Below, in pieces: positions 1 to 5,326 of a stretch of 10,858 bases of DNA (positions are counted from its first letter, which is position 1; each line of letters opens with the position of its first letter). The notes under the pieces are model-generated. The model saw nothing but the letters and a program-made list of their open reading frames with translations, ran no database searches and was not told the origin of the DNA. A program made the position numbers and the translations under genes. Location of the stretch: positions 1 through 10,858 of the forward strand of contig CBCPMW010000010.1 in assembly GCA_965120375.1 (NCBI GenBank), given 5' to 3'. The stretch comes from CASPLG01 sp965120375 (lineage in GTDB: Bacteria > Bacillota > Clostridia > Oscillospirales > Acutalibacteraceae).

Positions 1-209
1 CATCTGGACGTTACCTTCACAACTGGTCTTCTCAACCATCGACTAATTTTTTTTAGAGTGTATGCATCACTAGAAACTTTGACAGTGTAGGTATAGCCTG
101 TTTCCCAGAACTCACTCGAAAACAGTGCCTGAGTGGATATTGAACCTACTGACAAAACTAGACCCACAGCAGCCAACATTCTTCCTACAAATTTTTTCAA
201 ACCGATCAT
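1..209 (-). CDS. Secreted protein of unknown function, N-terminal 69 codons only (cut by window start)
   Basis: The reading frame runs from an ATG at 209 to the window edge with no stop, giving 69 residues. The N-terminus is a clear signal peptide: a basic start (MIGLKKFVGR), a hydrophobic core at residues 11-24 and a plausible signal peptidase site after TQA at residue 28. The mature part begins LFSSEFWETGYTYTVKV and is rich in aromatic and threonine residues, as in exported beta-rich proteins. A GGAAGGGG Shine-Dalgarno site lies 8 bases upstream of the start. The gene starts 38 bases after the stop of the gene at 248-808, with no terminator between, so the two are probably co-transcribed. 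I do not recognise the family, and the missing C-terminus prevents any assignment. Confidence 0.75.
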   Translation of the reverse strand, partial: MIGLKKFVGRMLAAVGLVLSVGSISTQALFSSEFWETGYTYTVKVSSDAYTLKKISRWLRRPVVKVTSR

Positions 210-247
210 ATTTTATTCCCCTTCCAAATTAAATATAAAATTATTTT

Positions 248-808
248 TTAGTTTTTCCCACTTGTACACTTTAACTGCTCATATTCTCGCATCAAAGTTT
301 TCAACTCTTTTTCTATTTCACTTACATCCTTCTTTGTAATCTTGTTAGCCAAAAGTTTCTCATATTTGTCCATAATAAGTTTGAAAGTAGCCTTGCTAGA
401 ATCAGTCATGAGACTATCAAACTCGAATTCTGACCCGATATAAGTGTAGTCTTCTGTTCTACACTCAATTTCGAGCATATCGCTAGCCCTGGCATCTATT
501 AGTCGCAGCAAATTCTGCAGCGCTATAACATTCTCGCTCAAATATTTTGTGCGGTCGCTCTGGTATTTTTCTCCAACATGTATTTTTATCTCACCACCTT
601 TAGTTATAATCCTTTTAAGATCATATGAACCCAAACCTCCGGTAACCTTCAGGTTTTCCTTGATAGTTATTTTCGCAGTCCCAGAATTTGCAGCGCTAGT
701 AGCTTCTCCCTCATTTTTGTTATTCTGAGCTTTTACTCCCATAACTGCCGAGACTGCCAAAAACCCAAACATTATGGTGCCTACAACCTGTCCTATAATG
801 CCTATCAT
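248..808 (-). CDS. Small membrane-anchored protein of unknown function
   Basis: The product is 186 residues. I chose the ATG at 808 rather than the in-frame TTG at 829 because GGGAGAG sits 6 bases upstream of the ATG. Residues 1-26 (MIGIIGQVVGTIMFGFLAVSAVMG) form one hydrophobic segment with no basic residues before it and a lysine just after. That suggests a membrane anchor with the rest in the cytoplasm, though an uncleaved export signal is possible. A Ser/Ala/Asn/Gly-rich linker follows (about 30-45), then a region with beta-like content (TAKITIKENLKVTGG), and the last 45 residues are highly charged and helical (KKDVSEIEKELKTLMREYEQL). I do not recognise the family. It has its own candidate promoter at 846-885 and is followed 38 bases later by the secreted-protein gene. 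It shares anchor-plus-helix architecture and upstream motif with the genes at 1179-2090 and 2333-2644. Confidence 0.8.
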   Translation of the reverse strand: MIGIIGQVVGTIMFGFLAVSAVMGVKAQNNKNEGEATSAANSGTAKITIKENLKVTGGLGSYDLKRIITKGGEIKIHVGEKYQSDRTKYLSENVIALQNLLRLIDARASDMLEIECRTEDYTYIGSEFEFDSLMTDSSKATFKLIMDKYEKLLANKITKKDVSEIEKELKTLMREYEQLKCTSGKN

Positions 809-845
809 ATTAATCTCTCCCAAATTCAATTTCCCTCACAATTTA

Positions 846-885
846 ATTTTAACATAAATGTAGTTTTTTGTAAACAATTTATTAA
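846..885 (-). promoter_or_regulatory. Candidate promoter with two 11-bp-spaced TTWAYA-like boxes
   Basis: On the minus strand the order is TTAATA (885-880), 5 bases, TTTACA (874-869), 17 bases, TAAAAT (851-846), ending 37 bases before the ATG at 808. TTTACA-N17-TAAAAT is an acceptable sigma-A promoter. TTAATA lies exactly 11 bp upstream of TTTACA, the same arrangement as upstream of the genes starting at 2090 and 2644. One-helical-turn direct repeats of this kind are typical of OmpR/PhoB-family response regulators (the B. subtilis PhoP box, for example); that link is inference. Confidence 0.5.
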
Positions 886-1178
886 TATTTCACCGAATAT
901 CGCATTGATCCGCAGAACAGTCTACATTATGCCAAGTGTGTAGAGTAGAGATTTATTGTTCATTACACCAAAACTGGTCTTAAAATTTACGTCTTCTTGA
1001 TTCTAGGTTTTTGTTTACCTTCAAAATCCTGATTCTTGCCACAACCACATATTATCTGCTGCTTCCCCTCATTTAACCCATAAAACCTTGTTGTTTCTAT
1101 GTCGTATACCCTTTTTTATTGTCCCCTGTCCCATACAAGGATCTATCTACTTTCGCTCGTAATTCTTCTTTCTTCTAT
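886..1178. other. Intergenic stretch without a clear intact gene
   Basis: This gap between two minus-strand genes has no intact ORF with a ribosome binding site, no RNA gene I recognise and no convincing intrinsic terminator for the gene ending at 1179. It contains weak short hairpins only, such as ACCA-4-TGGT on the minus strand near 970. The only protein-like signal is the start-less open stretch at 990-1115, described separately. The absence of an obvious terminator leaves open whether transcription from 2090 continues into the gene at 808. Confidence 0.5.
987..1134 (-). pseudogene. Possible remnant or frameshifted small ORF
   Basis: On the minus strand, 990-1115 is open for 42 codons and ends in TAA (987-989). 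Its translation looks protein-like: it contains FYGLNEGKQQIICGCGKN and ends in a basic tail, PRIKKT. It has no ATG, GTG or TTG start. An ATG at 1134 (MGQGTIKK...) is in another frame; removing one A from the run of six at 1112-1117 would join the two into a 48-residue product. No Shine-Dalgarno site precedes that ATG. The open stretch is also in the same frame as the upstream gene ending at 1179, separated by three stops (TAA, TAG, TAA). It may be a decayed gene, a homopolymer sequencing error, or chance. I do not recognise a family. Confidence 0.25.
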
Positions 1179-2090
1179 TTAGTTCTTCACTTCATCGGAA
1201 TCGTCCGGCTTGGCCTGAAGCTCCTCAAGTATCGAAAAAGCTTTGACAATATGTTCCATAAATTCATTAACTCTCGTCGACATCTCCGGATTTCCCTTAA
1301 GTTCATCACACTCCTCCAATATACTCGGATTGTCCGTCATATCTCTAAGTTGTTGTTTGAGTTCCTCTGGCAAACTGACATCTCTCAACCTCTCCGATAT
1401 CCCCGCAAGTTTGGTAATAGATTCAGAAAGATTTTGAATTTCCCCCGATACCTGGTTTTCCTTCATCTTCTCACGTTCTTCTTTGTATTTCTCTTTTGCT
1501 CCTTCAAAAAGACTCTTGGCCTTATCTAGTATTTCCTTCTGTCTAGCTATTTTGTCGGAGGTCTCAGGGTTAAGGACAAACATATTGGAGTAGTCTGCTT
1601 TATAACTTTCCAACATTAAATCGATAACCTCTTTCACAAAATTATCATAATCATCGCCAGATTTGTAGGCTTCGCGTACTATTTTTTTCTCTAAAGCTTC
1701 TGCCAAATCCCGTCCCACGAATAATTCAAAATTTCGGCCGTCGTCTATAGCCTTGAACTCTTGCTCGTGTCTCTTTATCAAGCTACCGAGGTCACAAATA
1801 GCCGCTTCTAATTCCTCCAATCGGTTGTCTTCGCGGAGCCTCTCTATTTTCGCGATAGGGTTGCCGTCTTCATCAACTACATTTCCATTAATTTTAAATA
1901 ATCTATCCTCTTTCCTTTTCGCACTAAATACTGTGCTGTGTTCGTATTCGTGCGTCATTCCCGGCTTCTTAGAAATTGCTGAACTATTTAACTTTATGGC
2001 TGTAAATATACTCGCACCCATCACAAATGCACCCACAAATAAACCTACACACGCACCTATAGCCATATCCAACCATCTACTTACATCCAT
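1179..2090 (-). CDS. Membrane-anchored helical protein of unknown function
   Basis: The product is 303 residues, starting at an ATG preceded by AAAGGAGAGGT with 5 bases of spacing. Residues 9-32 form a Gly/Ala-rich hydrophobic segment (AIGACVGLFVGAFVMG) followed by lysines at 33, 41 and 42, which favours a cytoplasmic C-terminal domain under the positive-inside rule. Residues 64-85 include a short turn-rich piece (INGNVVDEDGNPIAKI). The remainder is almost entirely charged helix, with likely coiled coil at about 85-115 and 180-250 (EILDKAKSLFEGAKEKYKEE), and an acidic tail (DDSDEV). I do not recognise the family. Base composition is well above that of the A/T-rich exporter and sporulation genes, with many Ser TCG, Arg CGC and Leu CTC/CTT codons, which suggests a different history. 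It has its own regulatory module at 2135-2202. Confidence 0.85.
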   Translation of the reverse strand: MDVSRWLDMAIGACVGLFVGAFVMGASIFTAIKLNSSAISKKPGMTHEYEHSTVFSAKRKEDRLFKINGNVVDEDGNPIAKIERLREDNRLEELEAAICDLGSLIKRHEQEFKAIDDGRNFELFVGRDLAEALEKKIVREAYKSGDDYDNFVKEVIDLMLESYKADYSNMFVLNPETSDKIARQKEILDKAKSLFEGAKEKYKEEREKMKENQVSGEIQNLSESITKLAGISERLRDVSLPEELKQQLRDMTDNPSILEECDELKGNPEMSTRVNEFMEHIVKAFSILEELQAKPDDSDEVKN

Positions 2091-2134
2091 TTTTACCTCT
2101 CCTTTGATTTATTTTTTTAAAGTATTCTCTATAG

Positions 2135-2188
2135 TTTAATCATATCATAATCTGTTTTTTTTTTTTTGATTTTTTGTAAACTTTTTTT
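2135..2188. repeat. Direct repeat, copy 1 (promoter segment)
   Basis: On the plus strand it reads TTTAATCATATCATAATCTG, then T13, then GATTTTTTGTAAAC and a T run. Copy 2 at 2690-2741 differs by one substitution (C to T at the seventh base), one extra T in the long run and one fewer T before GTAAAC. Each copy sits directly upstream of a membrane-anchored-protein gene. Confidence 0.8.
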
Positions 2189-2202
2189 GAACAATTTGTA
2201 AA
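2135..2202 (-). promoter_or_regulatory. Regulatory module: three 11-bp-spaced boxes, A13 tract, -10 region
   Basis: Read on the minus strand: TTTACA (2202-2197), 5 bases, TTCAAA (2191-2186), 5 bases, TTTACA (2180-2175), then a run of 13 A (2167-2155), then overlapping -10-like TATGAT hexamers (2149-2144 and 2144-2139). From the last TTTACA to the first TATGAT is 25 bases, too long for a plain -35/-10 pair, and the sequence 17 bases upstream of either -10 is mostly A. The promoter may therefore depend on an activator at the boxes. The segment is nearly identical to that at 2690-2741. Confidence 0.5.
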
Positions 2203-2225
2203 CAATTTTTCCGATTTTTAAGATA

Positions 2226-2273
2226 AAAATAAAAAACCAAGAACTCCGGTTCTCCCCGAAGCTCTTTGGTTTT
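2226..2273 (-). terminator. Intrinsic terminator of the gene at 2333-2644
   Basis: On the minus strand AAAACCAA pairs with TTGGTTTT, and the stem continues through GAGCTTCGG/CCGGAGTTC with G-U wobbles and one bulged A, giving about 17 pairs around a short GGAGAA loop. A U-rich tail (TTTTTTATTTT) follows. It lies 60 bases beyond the stop codon at 2333. Confidence 0.8.
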
Positions 2274-2287
2274 GTTCTTTTTACTGA

Positions 2288-2318
2288 CACCTTACAGGAG
2301 GTGCAAACTACGCGTAGT
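2288..2318. other. Two small palindromes between gene stop and terminator
   Basis: CACCT (2288-2292) and AGGTG (2299-2303) form a 5-bp stem with a 6-base loop. Next to it ACTACGCGTAGT (2307-2318) is a perfect 12-bp palindrome. Both lie in the 3' untranslated region of the gene at 2333-2644, ahead of its terminator. I see no function for them; a protein-binding site or a transcript-processing element is possible. Confidence 0.4.
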
Positions 2319-2332
2319 GTTAGATTTTCCAT

Positions 2333-2644
2333 CTATACCAGAATTCTGTTCTGTTGCTTCATTAATTCTAGCTTGGCACTTTCTTTTTCAAGCTGTTTAC
2401 TTAAACGACTATATTTTTCATTATCAACACCGTATAAATGCCTTATTTCTGACTCTTCCATCTCCAGTTTGTTCACCAAGGCTTGCTGCTTCTTTATTTC
2501 GGAGTAACCTTTCCAGCTATATTCGCGCACTCCGTTGATTTCTGCTCTGAGCTTTGGACAAACTGCATAGGTTACCAATGCTACGACGGCTCCGGCAGCC
2601 ACAGCAGCTACTGATGCCAATACCGTTTGTAGTACTTTAGTCAT
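2333..2644 (-). CDS. Short membrane-anchored coiled-coil protein of unknown function
   Basis: The product is 103 residues, from an ATG with GAAAGGGGGG 6 bases upstream. Residues 4-29 form an Ala/Val-rich hydrophobic segment (VLQTVLASVAAVAAGAVVALVTYAV) that could be a membrane anchor or signal sequence. No lipobox and no convincing cleavage site is visible. The rest is charged and heptad-like (KKQQALVNKLEMEESEIRHL, KQLEKESAKLELMKQQNR), which suggests a coiled coil and self-association or pairing with a partner. It is transcribed alone: the dpaAB terminator and its own module at 2690-2746 lie upstream, and a strong terminator lies downstream. I do not recognise the family. The same layout and shared promoter as the 1179-2090 gene suggest that the two act in one process. 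Confidence 0.8.
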   Translation of the reverse strand: MTKVLQTVLASVAAVAAGAVVALVTYAVCPKLRAEINGVREYSWKGYSEIKKQQALVNKLEMEESEIRHLYGVDNEKYSRLSKQLEKESAKLELMKQQNRILV

Positions 2645-2689
2645 ATTTTTCCCCCCTTTCTAATCAAAAACAAATACATCCCCCTACAA

Positions 2690-2741
2690 TTTAATTATAT
2701 CATAATCTGTTTTTTTTTTTTTTGATTTTTGTAAACTTTTT
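2690..2741. repeat. Direct repeat, copy 2 (promoter segment)
   Basis: This is the partner of the repeat at 2135-2188, with one substitution and two compensating single-base length differences in T runs. Such similarity between non-coding segments more than 500 bp apart points to duplication of the promoter, possibly together with an ancestral gene, or to strong shared constraint. Confidence 0.8.
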
Positions 2742-2746
2742 ATTAA
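2690..2746 (-). promoter_or_regulatory. Regulatory module: two 11-bp-spaced boxes, A14 tract, TATAAT
   Basis: Read on the minus strand: TTAATA (2746-2741), 5 bases, TTTACA (2735-2730), a run of 14 A (2723-2710), TATGAT (2704-2699) overlapping a perfect TATAAT (2699-2694). The TTTACA-to-TATGAT distance is 25 bases, exactly as in the copy upstream of 2090, although the A run is one base longer. It drives the gene starting at 2644. Confidence 0.5.
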
Positions 2747-2770
2747 CAATTTAAAATCTCGAACTTCAAG

Positions 2771-2813
2771 ATAAAAAGGCAGACTCAAAATTAAAAAATC
2801 GAGCTGCCTTTTG
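2771..2813 (-). terminator. Intrinsic terminator of dpaAB
   Basis: On the minus strand AAAAGGCAG (2812-2804) pairs with CTGCCTTTT (2782-2774) and is followed by more T (CTGCCTTTTTATC). It lies 24 bases after the dpaB stop and just upstream of the next promoter module. Confidence 0.8.
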
Positions 2814-2836
2814 TCATTTTATTTATTTTTAAAAAT

Positions 2837-3403
2837 CTACAAAAATACGGGTTGTTTTTGCTTTCCTTTTATAGCGAGTTCGATCGATTGCGGAATCAAA
2901 TCAAAATCAGCAACCAACGAATTCGGTTTATTCTCGGGGTCATCTTGTTTCATCGGAACAAAAAAAATATTTTTTATATTTAGGAGTTTTCCTATGTTTT
3001 GCGCTGAAGCCGACAAAGCGTCGTTTGTAGCTAAAGTTAAAATTACGGGTTTATTTACGCGAAGTTGAGATTTTACTGCCATAGTTACTGGCGTATCAGT
3101 TATAGCGTTACTAATTTTCGCTAAAGTATTCCCGGTACATGGAGCAACTATGAGAGCATCGACCATATTTTTTGGGCCAATCGGTTCAGCTTCTTTAATT
3201 GTTTTTATTATATTTTTCCCAGAAATTTCTGCTACTTCATTATTAAAATCTTCTGCTTTACCGAACCTTGTATCAATACTAGAAGCGTTAAACGACATAA
3301 TTGGTATGATATCATAACCGAATTTTTTTAAATTTTTCATATGCTCTATAGCAGATTTTAATGTGCAAAAAGAACCACACATAGCAAATCCTAGTTTTGT
3401 CAA
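2837..3403 (-). CDS. dpaB: Dipicolinate synthase subunit B (SpoVFB)
   Basis: The product is 188 residues, the normal length for the family. It is the flavoprotein-like subunit of dipicolinate synthase, which with DpaA converts a dihydrodipicolinate-pathway intermediate into dipicolinic acid in the mother cell; the acid is then loaded into the spore core. Family signatures are all present: GFAMCGSFCT (5-14), the flavoprotein-type APCTGNTLAKISNAITDTPV (87-106), TNDALSASAQNIG (126-138) and FFVPMKQDDPENKPNSLVAD (147-166). The start is a TTG whose bases overlap the dpaA stop (TTGA, 4-base overlap). It is supported by AAAGGAGG 7 bases upstream inside the end of dpaA, so translation is probably coupled. 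There is no alternative start nearby. In known spore formers the operon is expressed late in the mother cell. Confidence 0.96.
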   Translation of the reverse strand: MTKLGFAMCGSFCTLKSAIEHMKNLKKFGYDIIPIMSFNASSIDTRFGKAEDFNNEVAEISGKNIIKTIKEAEPIGPKNMVDALIVAPCTGNTLAKISNAITDTPVTMAVKSQLRVNKPVILTLATNDALSASAQNIGKLLNIKNIFFVPMKQDDPENKPNSLVADFDLIPQSIELAIKGKQKQPVFL

Positions 3404-4257
3404 AGTTTTTCCTCCTTTATTACATTGTATATAGTATTTTTTATTATTTCACCAGAAGTCCTCGGTGAAAATTTTCCAGGAAGTCCGAGAGCTAAAACAG
3501 CCCTTATTCCTAAAAATTCAGCTAAATTAAAATCAACTCCTCCAGGGGCAGAAGCAAGATCAATTATTTTTGTATTTTTATCCAATTTTAAAAGATTTTC
3601 TTTTCCAAAAATTAAACTAGGAACTGTGTTGAATATAAGATCATAGTCTAAAGTTTTCGGTAAATTATTTGTATTTTCTGCTTTGTACCCCAAAGCATTT
3701 ATCCAAGCCAAATCACATTCTGATCTCGCACTTATAGAAACTTCAGCACCCATATCTTTTAAAAGTTTAGAAAGTACCTTTCCAATTCTTCCAAATCCTA
3801 CTACTAAACACCTACTAGAATTAATCGTTTTATCAAGTTCCTCAATTCCTATTTTAATAGCTCCTTCTGCAGTTGCAGGTGCATTTGCTATAGAAAAATC
3901 TTCTCTTATAGAATAATCAATAAAATTTAGATTTTTACATTTAAGCATTTTAGCTGAACCTAAAAATACCGTTTTATTTTCTAGCAATTTAAAAAAATTC
4001 TCATTTAGAACTATCTCTGAATCAAAAAAAGGTGCATTTAACGTTTCTGAATCTCTTGTAAATGGAACTGGCAAAATTACAAATTCAGTTTCATTTAATG
4101 CATTTTCTATTTTATCTTCAAAATTTATACCTTCCTCAATTTTTTCTTTTGAGTATCCATAAACTTTTACTATATTTTTATCATCTAACATTGATTTTGC
4201 TACAAAAATCTGACGCTCATCGCCACCAATGATAGAAAATTTTCTATTTTTAATCAT
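3400..4257 (-). CDS. dpaA: Dipicolinate synthase subunit A (SpoVFA)
   Basis: The product is 285 residues, close to the usual length. DpaA is the NAD(P)-dependent dehydrogenase-like subunit of dipicolinate synthase. Visible signatures are an N-terminal GGDERQ (11-16), NAPATAEGAI (125-134), the Rossmann nucleotide-binding loop VVGFGRIGK (152-160, Gly154/156/159), DLASAPGGVDF (233-243) and ALGLPGKFSPRTSGE (256-270). The only usable start in frame is the ATG at 4257. The best Shine-Dalgarno site (AGAAGGAG) lies about 14 bases upstream, which is unusually far. It is the first gene of a two-gene operon with dpaB and is divergent from the SpoIIQ-like gene. Its presence shows that this organism uses the DpaAB route rather than the EtfA-dependent route of some clostridia. 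Confidence 0.96.
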   Translation of the reverse strand: MIKNRKFSIIGGDERQIFVAKSMLDDKNIVKVYGYSKEKIEEGINFEDKIENALNETEFVILPVPFTRDSETLNAPFFDSEIVLNENFFKLLENKTVFLGSAKMLKCKNLNFIDYSIREDFSIANAPATAEGAIKIGIEELDKTINSSRCLVVGFGRIGKVLSKLLKDMGAEVSISARSECDLAWINALGYKAENTNNLPKTLDYDLIFNTVPSLIFGKENLLKLDKNTKIIDLASAPGGVDFNLAEFLGIRAVLALGLPGKFSPRTSGEIIKNTIYNVIKEEKL

Positions 4258-4284
4258 ATTAAATTTTGCAACTCCTTCTGAAAC

Positions 4285-4316
4285 ATTATATGTATCTATT
4301 CATCTTTTTGATATAA
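4285..4316 (-). promoter_or_regulatory. Candidate mother-cell (sigma-K/sigma-E type) promoter of dpaAB
   Basis: On the minus strand CATATAAT (4292-4285) fits the CATA-3-T core of the -10 shared by sigma-E and sigma-K promoters. TTATATC (4316-4310) lies 17 bases upstream; its final TC partly fits the sigma-K -35 (AC). The match at -35 is weak, so the call rests mainly on the -10 and on the known mother-cell expression of dpaAB. Confidence 0.4.
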
Positions 4317-4423
4317 CCTTTTAACTTCAAGTTTCTAGCTAAAAACAATTTTATAAATTTAATAAAATCTACACATTGTTTGTAAAATAAAGCAAATCCA
4401 AAAAAGTATTTTTTTTACAAAGA

Positions 4424-4452
4424 GTATATAAACAGAATGCTAGATAATAATA
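4424..4452 (+). promoter_or_regulatory. Candidate forespore (sigma-F/sigma-G type) promoter
   Basis: GTATA (4424-4428) matches the -35 of forespore sigma factors. GATAATAATA (4443-4452) matches the GGnnAnAnTR -10 except for the second G. The spacer is 14 bases, one short of the usual 15-16. It lies 20 bases before the start codon of the SpoIIQ-like gene, known in Bacillus to be a sigma-F target. No good sigma-A promoter is visible in the same interval. Confidence 0.4.
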
Positions 4453-4471
4453 ACTATTGGAGGTGCATTTT

Positions 4472-5248
4472 ATGAATATAATTCGAGATGAACAAAATGA
4501 GAAATTACCCAGAGGAAAAGGGTTTTATATTGCTCTTTTAATGTGTATTATGGCAGTTTTTGCAGTGGGTTTTTCTACTTACAGAAATTTTCAAAATATG
4601 TCAGATGGATCAAAAAATAGTGTAAAAAGAGAAAATTCTAGCAAAGAAAACCAAGAAATTTCTAAACAAATTTCAAATGCAGAAGAAAATTTTAGTTTTG
4701 TCGAAAACGAAAATATCGATGAAGAATTTGAGAAAGCTGATATAAAACCCACGAAAAAGTATTATTATAACGAAAGCCTTACCCCTTTTGAACAAGATGA
4801 TTTAACTAGATCCGTTTTGTCAGACAACACAAAAAATTTAATAGTTTACCCCACAAACAATTCTATAATAAAAGAATTTAGCGATGGAAAACCTGTATAT
4901 TCAAAGACTTTGGGTGATTGGAGAGTTCACGACGGAGTAGATCTTAAAGCAGATAAAGGAAGTATAGTCAAATCTATTACAAGTGGAACAGTAAAAGATG
5001 TATACAGCGACCCTTCTTACGGTGTAACTATAATAATAGATCATGATTTAGGATTTTCTGCATATTATTCTGGACTTGGTGAAACTACTCTTGTTAAAAA
5101 AGGAGACAAGGTAAATGCCGGTGACGATATAGGTTCTATAAACGATATACCTATAGAAATATCCGACGGTCCACATCTTCATCTTATGATAAACCAGGAC
5201 GGAAAATTTATAGATCCTATATTAGTAATAGAAAAAGACATAGAATAA
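4472..5248 (+). CDS. spoIIQ: SpoIIQ-like LytM/M23 metallopeptidase, stage II sporulation
   Basis: The product is 258 residues. The ATG at 4472 was chosen over the in-frame TTG at 4457 because that TTG is part of the ribosome binding site (GGAGGTG, 4459-4465). It has a short basic cytoplasmic start, one membrane segment at about 18-36, a charged linker to about 115 and a LytM/M23 domain at about 122-252. The zinc ligands and catalytic residues are intact: HxxxD at H153-D157 (RVHDGVD) and HxH at H235-H237 (PHLHLM). In SpoIIQ of Bacillus subtilis the first histidine is lost; clostridial forms keep it. SpoIIQ sits in the forespore membrane and binds SpoIIIAH of the mother cell, bridging the two membranes during engulfment. 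Being next to dpaAB supports a sporulation role. Another membrane-anchored M23 peptidase remains possible. Confidence 0.75.
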   Translation: MNIIRDEQNEKLPRGKGFYIALLMCIMAVFAVGFSTYRNFQNMSDGSKNSVKRENSSKENQEISKQISNAEENFSFVENENIDEEFEKADIKPTKKYYYNESLTPFEQDDLTRSVLSDNTKNLIVYPTNNSIIKEFSDGKPVYSKTLGDWRVHDGVDLKADKGSIVKSITSGTVKDVYSDPSYGVTIIIDHDLGFSAYYSGLGETTLVKKGDKVNAGDDIGSINDIPIEISDGPHLHLMINQDGKFIDPILVIEKDIE

Positions 5249-5269
5249 AATTTTGTAAGAATAAGAAGC

Positions 5270-5305
5270 AAAAAAGAGTTAGCCATTTTTAGCTAATTCT
5301 TTTTT
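5270..5305. terminator. Bidirectional terminator between convergent genes
   Basis: A6-GAGTTAGC (5270-5283) pairs with GCTAATTC-T6 (5292-5305), 14 pairs with one G-U, around an 8-base loop. It has A and T runs on its two flanks, so it can terminate the SpoIIQ-like gene on the plus strand and the exporter operon on the minus strand. Confidence 0.85.
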
Positions 5306-5326
5306 GAGTCTTCTTCAGCGTTTAGT

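Noticed and set aside
133..339. 68-codon plus-strand ORF
   Set aside because: It is antisense to two minus-strand genes with clear starts and is low-complexity Phe/Ser/Leu.
1112..1118. A-AAA-AAG slippery heptamer in phase with the ATG at 1134, suggesting programmed -1 frameshifting
   Set aside because: A -1 shift leads to GGG TAT ACG ACA TAG and stops at once; the protein-like frame would need a +1 shift, and there is no ribosome binding site.
1119..1529. 136-codon plus-strand ORF opposite the helical-protein gene
   Set aside because: It is antisense to a gene with a good start and ribosome binding site; its composition (Phe/Leu/Arg-rich) is that of a shadow frame.
2129..2332. 67-codon minus-strand ORF between two genes
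   Set aside because: It overlaps a strong terminator hairpin and the poly-A promoter module, and lacks a ribosome binding site.
2135..2741. CRISPR-like or transposon terminal repeats
   Set aside because: There are only two copies, in direct orientation, each holding a promoter-like -10 and next to a start codon; no transposase, target duplication or regular spacers.
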